Origin: an uncultured Prevotellaceae bacterium
Lineage (GTDB): Bacteria; Bacteroidota; Bacteroidia; Bacteroidales; Bacteroidaceae
Reading direction: 5' to 3'
Assembly: GCA_947303855.1 (NCBI GenBank)
Contig: CAMYZO010000011.1
Location: 1-50,336 of the forward strand
DNA length: 50,336 nucleotides
Each line of letters starts with the position of its first letter. Position 1 is the first letter of the stretch. This document shows positions 15,166-22,190 of the stretch, one piece after another. The notes under the pieces were generated by a model. It made no database searches, was not told the DNA's origin, and was given only the letters and a program-made list of their open reading frames with translations. The translations under genes and the position numbers were made by a program.

Positions 15166-17013
15166 TTATTTCTTGATTATCTCTTCGAACGCATTGACGA
15201 GTTCTTCAACCACGAAGGGCTGGCCCTTGACCTGATTGAACTGGTAGGGAACGAAGCCGTCGACCTTCATGCGCAGGTAGGCAGCCAGTTGACCCATATT
15301 CTGTTCGGCCACCACCACCTTATTATATTTAGAGAGCACCTCGGCAGCATTCTTCGGCAGCGGGTTCAGATACTTGAACTGAGCCTGAGCCACCTTGTAG
15401 CCCTTAGCGCGCAACTCGTCCATGGCCGAGTGCAGATGGCCGTAGGTAGAGCCGAAGCCTACGATGAGCAGGTCGGCATCCTCGGCGTCGCCCTCCACCT
15501 CAAGGTCGGGCACCTGGATGTTATCAATCTTCTGCTGGCGCAGGCGCGTCATCAGGTCGTGGTTCTCGGGGTTCGTCGAGATGGCACCAGTGGCGTTGTC
15601 CTTCTCCAGTCCGCCGAGGATGTGTGCGAAGCCCTCACGTCCGGGCACTGCCCAGTAGCGGGTACCGTTCTCAGCACGCATATAGGGTGTCCACTGACCC
15701 TTCATCTCCTCGGGCACGTACGGCGGATTGATAGCATCGAGCTTGTCCATCTCAGGCAGGCGGAAGGCGCCAGAGCCGTTGGCCACGAAGGCATCGGTGA
15801 GCAGCACCACGGGGGTCATGTGCTCCAGAGCCATCTTCGAAGCCTGATAGGCGGCATCGAAGCAGTCGGTAGGACTGGTGGCGGCAATGACGGGCATGGG
15901 ACTCTCGCCATTACGGCCGAAGAGTGCCTGCAGCAGGTCGGTCTGCTCCGACTTCGTGGGCAGGCCTGTGGCAGGACCGCCACGCTGCACGTCGATGACC
16001 ACCAGGGGCAGCTCCATGATGACAGCCAGGTTCATGGCCTCGCTCTTCAGACAGATGCCAGGTCCTGAGGTACTTGTCACGCCCAGGGCGCCGGCGAACG
16101 AGGCTCCGAGGGCCGACGAGCAGCCTGCAATCTCGTCCTCACACTGTACGGTGATGACGCCGCACGACTTATGTTTCGACAGTTCGTGCAGGATGTCGGT
16201 AGCCGGGGTAATGGGGTATGAGCCGAGGTACAGCTTCAGACCGGCCTTCTCAGCGGCGGCTATCAGACCATAGGCCGTAGCCTTGTTACCCGTGATGTCC
16301 ATATAGCGTCCAGGCACCTTCTCCTTCGACTCCACACGGTAGACGTTGGTGGCCGACGAGTGGGTATTGTGACCGTAGTCATAGCCAGCCTGGATAACCT
16401 TGATGTTTGCCTCGGCAATGGCAGGCTTCTTGGCAAACTTGTCACGGAGGAAGTTGTTCACCAGTTCCAGGTCACGGTCGAAGAGCCAGCAGACGAGGCC
16501 GAGGGCAAACATGTTGCGGCACTTCATCATAGCCTTCATGTCCATGCCTGTGTCGGCCAGACAATCCTTCACTATCGTCGACAGCGGGCACTGGATGACG
16601 CGGTCGGCATCGATGCCCATCTCGCCGAGGTAGTCCTCTGTTTTGAACTGTGCTTTCTCCAGGTCCTTCGGTCCGAAGGAGTCTGTATCAATGATGATGG
16701 TGGCACCGGGCTTGGCATAACGGTACTGCGTCTTCAGCGCAGCAGCGTTCATGGCCACCAGCACGTCGCACTTATCGCCAGGGGTGTAGACCTTTCCCGC
16801 GCCGATATGCACCTGAAAACCTGACACTCCCGTCAGCGAGCCTTGCGGGGCACGGATGTCCGCAGGGTAGTCGGGGAATGTTGAAATGCCGTTACCAACG
16901 GTGGCACTGACCGTAGAAAAGATGTTTCCAGCCAGCTGCATGCCATCGCCGGAGTCACCTGAGAAGCGGACAACAACCTGGTCCAGCTCCTTCACTTCCA
17001 AATTTTCTGCCAT
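15166..17013 (-). CDS. korA: 2-oxoacid:ferredoxin oxidoreductase, fused gamma-alpha subunit (KorA-type)
   Basis: 615 residues. The N-terminal ~190 residues form the gamma-type domain (VVRFSGDSGDGMQLAGNIFS, PDYPADIRAPQGSLTGVSGF), and the rest is the alpha subunit (YPITPATDILHELSKH, CEDEIAGCSSALGASFAGAL, TSTSGPGICLKSEAMNLA, DVQRGGPATGLPTKSEQTDL). This gamma-alpha fusion is the usual form in Bacteroidetes. With KorB it converts a 2-oxoacid, probably 2-oxoglutarate, to acyl-CoA with ferredoxin reduction under anaerobic conditions. A promoter with excellent -33/-7 spacing lies 40 nt upstream. Confidence 0.94.
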   Translation of the reverse strand: MAENLEVKELDQVVVRFSGDSGDGMQLAGNIFSTVSATVGNGISTFPDYPADIRAPQGSLTGVSGFQVHIGAGKVYTPGDKCDVLVAMNAAALKTQYRYAKPGATIIIDTDSFGPKDLEKAQFKTEDYLGEMGIDADRVIQCPLSTIVKDCLADTGMDMKAMMKCRNMFALGLVCWLFDRDLELVNNFLRDKFAKKPAIAEANIKVIQAGYDYGHNTHSSATNVYRVESKEKVPGRYMDITGNKATAYGLIAAAEKAGLKLYLGSYPITPATDILHELSKHKSCGVITVQCEDEIAGCSSALGASFAGALGVTSTSGPGICLKSEAMNLAVIMELPLVVIDVQRGGPATGLPTKSEQTDLLQALFGRNGESPMPVIAATSPTDCFDAAYQASKMALEHMTPVVLLTDAFVANGSGAFRLPEMDKLDAINPPYVPEEMKGQWTPYMRAENGTRYWAVPGREGFAHILGGLEKDNATGAISTNPENHDLMTRLRQQKIDNIQVPDLEVEGDAEDADLLIVGFGSTYGHLHSAMDELRAKGYKVAQAQFKYLNPLPKNAAEVLSKYNKVVVAEQNMGQLAAYLRMKVDGFVPYQFNQVKGQPFVVEELVNAFEEIIKK

Positions 17014-17053
17014 AAATTGTATATCGTTTAAACTGCTTTTTGCAAATCAGCTG

Positions 17054-17084
17054 CAAAATTAACAAGAATCGTCGGCATGGCAAA
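17054..17084 (-). promoter_or_regulatory. Promoter of korA
   Basis: Minus strand TTTG (17084-17081), 19-nt spacer, TAATTTTG (17061-17054) followed by C. It gives a leader of about 35 nt before the korA ATG at 17013. Confidence 0.78.
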
Positions 17085-17175
17085 ATCTTTTTGTATAAAA
17101 ATGCTGTTTTTGCCGTTTTTATGAATAAGAACTGTATAATTTCTGCAACAAGAGCAATAATTTCCGCCCTTTCCG

Positions 17176-19110
17176 TCATCGCGGCAGGGTCATGACGAAC
17201 CGCGCTCCCTGCTGGTAGCTGGTGTCAAGCACAATGTCGCCACCCATACGGCGGGCTATGCTGCGGGCCACGGCCAGTCCTATGCCGGTGCCGTCGTAGT
17301 ACTCGTCTAACTGAACAAACTCGCCGAAGATGCGCTCTGCCTCATAGACGGGCACACCAATGCCGGTATCCTCAACGGTAAAGCACACATCCGCCTGGCC
17401 GATGCTTACCAAGAGCCGAACCGTGCCTTGTTTAGTGAACTTCCTGGCGTTGTCTAAGAGCTGTACCAATGCCCTTGCGGCCTGCCGCTGGTTAGTTTTC
17501 ATCTGAGTAGCATCTGCCTCCGGTCCCATCTCCAGACTAAACTGGATATGCAAGGCGCGCTCTATGCCGGAATCTTCGATAGCCCTGACGGCAATCAGCG
17601 ACACCGGCACCTCGTCGTTGCAGAGGATAACGGCCTGGCTGTTAGCCTCCGACAGTTCCAGCATTCTGTTCACCAAACCGGTAATGCGGTTGGTATTCTC
17701 CGTTATCTGCCGGTTGATGTCGGCGCGTTCCTCGTCGTCCAGTTCCATGCCGGGTGTGGTCACTATCTGCGTAAAACCGCTCAGAATGTTTAGAGGCGTG
17801 CGTATCTCGTGCGAAATCTGCTGGATGAAATTGGTCTTCATCTTCGACGACTCCTCAGCCCGCGCATTGGCCACCTTCAGCTGCGTATAGCTCTGCTGCA
17901 GCTCGGCATTGCTCTGCTCCAGCAGTCTGTGAGCCCTGCGCAGGCGCTTTGAGGCCCGGTGACGCCAGACGATGAAGAACAAGAGGCCTGCCACCACCAT
18001 GACAGCCATGGCCAGCACCAGCTGCAGCTGTTCGCGGTCGTGTTCCAGTTGCGTACGCTCCTGCTGTGCTTTCAGCTCGTCTACCTCGAAGCGCTTGTTC
18101 AACTCGTTCAGTTGCTGACGGCTGTCGGCCTTGATGATAGAGTCTTTCTGGCGGTCGTAGGTGCGGTAGGCTATCAGTGCCTCCTCATAGCGTCCCAGCG
18201 TCTGCAGCACCTCCGTGCGGTGGCGCAGGGCATTGAGGAAGGTGTTGAAGTCCTGCTGGCGGCTGAGGTCTATCTCGATATCGCTCCAGGTCATGGCGGC
18301 ATTATAGTCGCGCTGTGCCATGGCCAGCTGTGTGCGGAATCCTGCCACCTGCGCTTCATACAGTTCCCGGTCGTTCTCCTGGTCCAGGAAGTGCTGCATC
18401 CGGTCCAGTTCCTCCGATGCCTGCTTGTATTTCTTCTGAGCATAGCACAGTTTATAGCTTTCCCTATGAAATCTGAAGTACTTATGCGCCATGCCCTCGC
18501 TATCGTCGTCTTTGTCGGATGCCATGCGGTTCAGGAAGCCGCCCCACTCTGCCAGTACACGTTCCATCTCATCAAACTCCCGGGCATCTATCAGCACCTG
18601 ACAGTAGTAGCTGTAGATATTCAGCTTCACCGACTGGTCGGCATCGGCAGGGTAATGTTTCAGGGCCTGCTGATAGCAGTAGAAGGCCTGCTTGTCGTTG
18701 TTCTGGAAGTGGTAGGCAATGCCCATGGCGGTATAGGCCTCAGACAGTCCGAAGCTGTTATGCCGGCCAATGGCATCGTGGTGCATCTTACGTGCCTCCC
18801 GGAATCCCTCCTCCATGCGACCGTTCCACACGAGGTCGTTGACCAGCAGGCACCAGGTGGTATAATACTGCTGCCACAGATCATGGCGGCTGAAGTAGTC
18901 CATGGCCACGGGAGCCAGTTGTGCCAGCGAGTCGTGTATCACATTTTTATAATAGTGGTCTACACGCTCCATCAGCACCTCAGCAGAGTCGGCTGTCTCT
19001 TCAGCAACGGCTTTTCCAGCCACGCCGTCGCCCGTCCGCTGACCACAGCTAACGAGCAACAGCCAACACCCCACCGTCAACAGCCAACAGCCAGCCACCA
19101 ACCGCCTCAT
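17176..19110 (-). CDS. TPR-containing sensor histidine kinase, lipoprotein-like N-terminus
   Basis: 644 residues. The N-terminus ending LLLVSC (Cys22) resembles a lipoprotein signal. Residues ~45-345 are helical TPR-like repeats (AYTAMGIAYHFQNNDKQAFY and others), a coiled segment precedes one membrane helix (~362-382), then a HisKA domain with His434 in QISHEIRTPLNILSG and an HATPase domain with Asn554 (DNARKF), DTGIG and GTGIGLAVA. It would sense a periplasmic signal through the TPR region and phosphorylate an unlinked response regulator; no REC domain lies nearby. The signal-peptide core is encoded by a TGTTGGCTGTTG-type DNA repeat. It is the last gene of a minus-strand cluster. Confidence 0.92.
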   Translation of the reverse strand: MRRLVAGCWLLTVGCWLLLVSCGQRTGDGVAGKAVAEETADSAEVLMERVDHYYKNVIHDSLAQLAPVAMDYFSRHDLWQQYYTTWCLLVNDLVWNGRMEEGFREARKMHHDAIGRHNSFGLSEAYTAMGIAYHFQNNDKQAFYCYQQALKHYPADADQSVKLNIYSYYCQVLIDAREFDEMERVLAEWGGFLNRMASDKDDDSEGMAHKYFRFHRESYKLCYAQKKYKQASEELDRMQHFLDQENDRELYEAQVAGFRTQLAMAQRDYNAAMTWSDIEIDLSRQQDFNTFLNALRHRTEVLQTLGRYEEALIAYRTYDRQKDSIIKADSRQQLNELNKRFEVDELKAQQERTQLEHDREQLQLVLAMAVMVVAGLLFFIVWRHRASKRLRRAHRLLEQSNAELQQSYTQLKVANARAEESSKMKTNFIQQISHEIRTPLNILSGFTQIVTTPGMELDDEERADINRQITENTNRITGLVNRMLELSEANSQAVILCNDEVPVSLIAVRAIEDSGIERALHIQFSLEMGPEADATQMKTNQRQAARALVQLLDNARKFTKQGTVRLLVSIGQADVCFTVEDTGIGVPVYEAERIFGEFVQLDEYYDGTGIGLAVARSIARRMGGDIVLDTSYQQGARFVMTLPR

Positions 19111-19159
19111 AAATTACCAATTGTCAATTGTCAATTATCAATTTTCAATTTTCAATCTC
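19054..19159. repeat. Two adjacent short tandem repeats at the sirtuin-histidine kinase junction
   Basis: 19118-19159 holds six 7-mers: CAATTGT twice, CAATTAT, CAATTTT twice, CAATCTC. Immediately next to it, 19054-19095 holds repeated CAACAGCC-type units which, on the minus strand, encode the signal-peptide core of the kinase. The sirtuin stop codon (19140-19138) lies within the 7-mers, so the repeat spans the end of one gene and the start of the next. Confidence 0.8.
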
Positions 19160-19845
19160 TCCACCAGTTCCTTCATACCCTCCGAGGCACCTTTCTGTAT
19201 CTGCTGCACACGGGCACCGGCACTGATGGGGTTCGGGTCGATGAGATAGATGGGTACCGAGGGACGTGCATAGTGCAGCAGTCCGGCAGCGGGATAGACG
19301 TTCAGCGACGTGCCGATGACCACCAGGATGTCGGCCTCCTGCACCTCTTCGGCTGCCACGGTAATATTGGGCACGGCCTCGCCGAAGAAGACGATAAACG
19401 GTCGGAGCAGCGAGCCGTCGCCAGCCTTTGTGCCGGGCTCCACCTCGCAGTTGTCGGGTGTCAGCGTTATCTGATAACGCGGGTCGTCGACATCGCGGCT
19501 GGAGCACACCTTCATCAGTTCTCCATGCAGGTGAATCACCCGTGTAGAGCCCGCCTGTTCATGCAGGTTGTCTACGTTCTGCGTCACTACGGTCACGTCA
19601 TAGTGCTCCTCAAGGGCAGCCACCAGGCGGTGGCCCTCGTTGGGTTTCACGCCCCAGCACTTGCGCCGCAGCATATTATAGAAGTTCGTTACCAGCGTAG
19701 GATCGGCCTCCCATCCCTCGTGGGTGGCCACCTGTGCCACGGGGTATTCCTCCCACAGTCCGTCAGCATCGCGGAACGTCTTCAAACCACTTTCCACCGA
19801 CATGCCGGCACCTGTCAGCACCACCAATTTCTTTTTCCTTTCCAT
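19138..19845 (-). CDS. cobB: NAD-dependent protein deacylase (sirtuin, CobB-type)
   Basis: 235 residues. Sirtuin motifs: VVLTGAGMSVESGLKTFRD (NAD-binding GAG and FRD), TQNVDNLHEQAGS, catalytic His in HLHGE, FFGEAVP, GTSLNVYPA and LIDPNP. Sirtuins remove acyl groups from lysine using NAD. The four-cysteine zinc site of classic sirtuins is absent: between HLHGE and RPFIVFFGE there are only two Cys (KVCSS, DNCEV). A zinc-less version is, as I recall, common in this phylum. The last residues (KIEN) are encoded by the 7-mer tandem repeat that leads to the kinase gene. Confidence 0.93.
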   Translation of the reverse strand: MERKKKLVVLTGAGMSVESGLKTFRDADGLWEEYPVAQVATHEGWEADPTLVTNFYNMLRRKCWGVKPNEGHRLVAALEEHYDVTVVTQNVDNLHEQAGSTRVIHLHGELMKVCSSRDVDDPRYQITLTPDNCEVEPGTKAGDGSLLRPFIVFFGEAVPNITVAAEEVQEADILVVIGTSLNVYPAAGLLHYARPSVPIYLIDPNPISAGARVQQIQKGASEGMKELVERLKIEN

Positions 19846-19882
19846 ACTCTGTATTAATTTATGTAGAACACTATAGTCAACG

Positions 19883-21109
19883 TTACAGCAACCGCCGCGA
19901 GAAATAGCGCACGGGGTACCATACGGCCAGGAAGCCCACGACGATGACCGTCAGGAACACCAGGACGATGTCCTCCGGATGCACGCTCACGGGGTAGGCA
20001 TTCACCACGAAGGAGCCTGTACTGGAGCCGAGTTTCACCAGTCCGAAGGTTTGTTGCAGCCAGCACAGCAGCAGTCCGATGCCTATGCCGATGACGGCAC
20101 CTATGGCCGAAATCAGGCGTCCTTCAAACAGGAAGATACGGGTTATCTGCTTGTCGCTGGCTCCCAGGTTGCGCAGAGTCACCACGTCGTCCTTCTTGTC
20201 GATAATCAGCATCGAGAGCGACCCGATGATGTTGAAACTGGCCACCACGAGGATGAACGACAGGAAGACATAGGCTATGAGCTTCTCTATCTGCATAATC
20301 TTAAACGTCTCGTCCTGCTGCTCAAAGCGGTCTTTCACGTACAGATCGTCGCCGGCAATCTTCCTCATCTCGCGCTTCACGCCCTCAAAGTCACTGCCGG
20401 GCTTCAGTCGCAGTTCCAGCGACGAAATCATGCCCTGCTGCTCAAAGAGCCTGCTGGCAAAGCCCAGAGAGGTAAGGATGTAGTTCTTGTCGTATCGCGC
20501 CTGCCGCACATTGAAGAGCACGCCGGGCGAGTACAACTCGTCCTCCATGAACGACTCTTCCATGGCCGTCATGTCGAGTTGTCCGTCACGTCGCGGGGCA
20601 TAGATTTTCAGCGGCCGCTTGTAGGTGTAGCCAGTCTTCAGGTTCTCAGCCAGTCTGACGCCGAGGATGCCGTAGTGCATGTCGGCGGCATGCAACTGGA
20701 ATTCGCCTTCGCCTATCAGTATCTCGCCTATATGCGTCAGCTCGTCGAAGTTGTCGTCCACACCCTTCACCATGACCATGGCCTGCCGTCCGTCATAGAC
20801 GGCCAGTGCCTGGTCTTCCAGACACTCCGTGGCCACGTCCACCTGTGGCAGCTGTCGTATGGCCGTCAGCTTCGGGTCGTCGGCAGCGATGGTCTTACCC
20901 TTGACGGGTGTCACCTTCAGTTGCGGGTCGAACGAGGTCAGGAACGAGGCCACCAGGTCGTGGAATCCGTTGAATACCGAAAGCGTCACCACCAGGGCCA
21001 TCGTTGCCACGGCCACCCCCACCACGGAGATGCCGCTGATGACGTTGATGGCGTGTGTCGACTTCTTCGAGAAGAGGTAGCGCCGGGCTATGTAGAACGG
21101 GAAATTCAT
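19883..21109 (-). CDS. LolC/LolE-type ABC transporter permease (FtsX family)
   Basis: 408 residues. Starts MNFPFYIARRYLFSKKSTHAINVISGISV, a typical LolC/E beginning, with the first membrane helix at ~20-45, a large periplasmic domain (~50-270), and three more helices near 270-295 (FLSFILVVASFNIIGSLSMLI), 325-345 and 375-400. The FtsX loop reads DKKDDVVTLRNLGASDKQI. LolCDE releases lipoproteins from the inner membrane for outer-membrane sorting. The ATPase subunit is not in the window. Its ATG overlaps the rbfA stop by 4 nt (ATGA), indicating translational coupling. Confidence 0.9.
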   Translation of the reverse strand: MNFPFYIARRYLFSKKSTHAINVISGISVVGVAVATMALVVTLSVFNGFHDLVASFLTSFDPQLKVTPVKGKTIAADDPKLTAIRQLPQVDVATECLEDQALAVYDGRQAMVMVKGVDDNFDELTHIGEILIGEGEFQLHAADMHYGILGVRLAENLKTGYTYKRPLKIYAPRRDGQLDMTAMEESFMEDELYSPGVLFNVRQARYDKNYILTSLGFASRLFEQQGMISSLELRLKPGSDFEGVKREMRKIAGDDLYVKDRFEQQDETFKIMQIEKLIAYVFLSFILVVASFNIIGSLSMLIIDKKDDVVTLRNLGASDKQITRIFLFEGRLISAIGAVIGIGIGLLLCWLQQTFGLVKLGSSTGSFVVNAYPVSVHPEDIVLVFLTVIVVGFLAVWYPVRYFSRRLL

Positions 21110-21441
21110 TGCTTCAGCAACTGGTCTATGCGGTCAATGTAGTCGAGCGAGTCGTCAATGAAGAAGCGCAGCTCGGGGACGATGCGCAACTGGTTACGCA
21201 CCCGCTGGCCCAAGGCGTAGCGTATCGACTTCTGGTTCTGCTCGATATTGCCCAGCAGTTCCTCGCCCCGCTCTGAGGGGAAGATGCTCAGGTAGGCCGT
21301 GCAGATGCTCAGGTCGGGCGAAATCTTGGTACGCGTAACGCTCACCATCACACCGTGCATGGCGCGGGTCTGCTCCTGGAAGATGACGCTCAGCTCCTTC
21401 TGCAGCAGGCGTGCTATCTTGTTCTGTCTTGTCTCTTGCAT
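21106..21441 (-). CDS. rbfA: Ribosome-binding factor A
   Basis: 111 residues from the chosen ATG. MQETRQNKIARLLQKELSVI is the typical RbfA start, followed by VMVSVTRTKISPDLSICTAYLSIFP and a C-terminal RYALGQRVRNQLRIVPELRFFIDDSLDY, the KH-like fold of the family. It helps mature the 30S 5' end of 16S rRNA. The frame is open 16 codons further (21489), but family length and the MQETRQNKIARL start argue for 21441. Genes on both sides are on the same strand; the LolC-type gene overlaps its end by 4 nt. Confidence 0.93.
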   Translation of the reverse strand: MQETRQNKIARLLQKELSVIFQEQTRAMHGVMVSVTRTKISPDLSICTAYLSIFPSERGEELLGNIEQNQKSIRYALGQRVRNQLRIVPELRFFIDDSLDYIDRIDQLLKQ

Positions 21442-21469
21442 ATCTATTACGGTTATAGTTTCATGTTTG

Positions 21470-22081
21470 TCATAATTGTCCGGCCTCAACCATGAGCACC
21501 ACGCGCTCCGTCAGCCGGTCGGTGCCTTCAGGGTCGTACTCTTTCTTCAGACTGGCACCGAAGGCCCAGGCAAAGGCTTGCCAGAAGCCGGCACGCAGCG
21601 GACCCATGAAGGCCTGGATGGCCTCATAGCTCGTGGAGTTGCACTCACGGTTCACCAGTTTGATAAGCAGCTTGCCCTGCGAGTAGGTCAGGTTCTTCAT
21701 CTTGGGCTTATAGTCGCGTACAACGCTCTTCTCCACCCGTTTCATGTGCTCCTCCTTGGCCTTGGCGTCAGGCAGTGTCTCCAGATATTCGGCTGTCTCA
21801 ATGAGCATCATCCTCACCTCCTTGGCCAGCGGCAGCGTCTTCTTCACGTTCTTCACCAGTCGCATGTAGGAGCCCTGCTGCCGTTTGTTCTTAAACTCCA
21901 GCCCGGGGTAGACGTAGACGTTCGACATCTCCATATACTGTATGCTGTCGCCGTCGACCAGCACCTTGCTCACCTTCACCGTAGGTACAAAGGTCGGGTT
22001 GCCCGCATCCTCAGCGGTCAACTCCTGTGCCACAGCCTGTATGGCACCCATCATCAGTATCACTATCAGCCAGTGTCTCAT
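21470..22081 (-). CDS. DUF4294 exported protein
   Basis: 203 residues. Signal peptide MRHWLIVILMMGAIQAVAQ, then VKVSKVLVDGDSIQYMEMSNVYVYP and a long basic helical region (RQQGSYMRLVKNVKKTLPLA, KEEHMKRVEKSVVRDYKP) with SQGKLLIKLVNRECNSTSYE near the end. This is the pattern of the Bacteroidetes family DUF4294, whose function is unknown. It is the first gene of the minus-strand set with rbfA, the LolC-type permease and cobB. Its promoter lies so close to the ATG that the leader would be only a few bases. Confidence 0.85.
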   Translation of the reverse strand: MRHWLIVILMMGAIQAVAQELTAEDAGNPTFVPTVKVSKVLVDGDSIQYMEMSNVYVYPGLEFKNKRQQGSYMRLVKNVKKTLPLAKEVRMMLIETAEYLETLPDAKAKEEHMKRVEKSVVRDYKPKMKNLTYSQGKLLIKLVNRECNSTSYEAIQAFMGPLRAGFWQAFAWAFGASLKKEYDPEGTDRLTERVVLMVEAGQL

Positions 22082-22089
22082 ATCAGCGG

Positions 22090-22120
22090 CAAAATTACGA
22101 AATAATGCTGAAGTGACAAA
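22090..22120 (-). promoter_or_regulatory. Promoter of DUF4294-rbfA cluster
   Basis: Minus strand TTTG (22120-22117), 19-nt spacer, TAATTTTG (22097-22090). Only 8 nt separate the final G of the -7 box from the ATG at 22081, so the mRNA should be leaderless or nearly so. Confidence 0.75.
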
Positions 22121-22136
22121 GGTATTTTCAGAAGAA

Positions 22137-22168
22137 TTTGGGATTTTGTGCGAAAAACCTTATTTTTG
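22137..22168 (+). promoter_or_regulatory. Promoter of the HhH-domain gene
   Basis: TTTG (22137-22140), 20-nt spacer, TATTTTTG (22161-22168) followed by C; ATG at 22191 is 22 nt downstream. It is divergent from the DUF4294 promoter. Confidence 0.75.
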
Positions 22169-22190
22169 CACCCAAAAATTGCTCTGCCAG

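Noticed and set aside
15289..16068. 259-codon plus-strand open frame opposite korA
   Set aside because: Antisense shadow of a fully conserved oxidoreductase subunit.
17959..19857. 632-codon plus-strand open frame opposite the histidine kinase and sirtuin
   Set aside because: Its translation is low-complexity (His, Gln, Val rich) with no domain, while the minus-strand frame has full kinase and sirtuin motifs. High GC at third positions opens antisense frames.
19979..21142. 387-codon plus-strand open frame opposite the LolC-type permease
   Set aside because: No recognisable fold; mirror of a clear FtsX-family gene on the minus strand.
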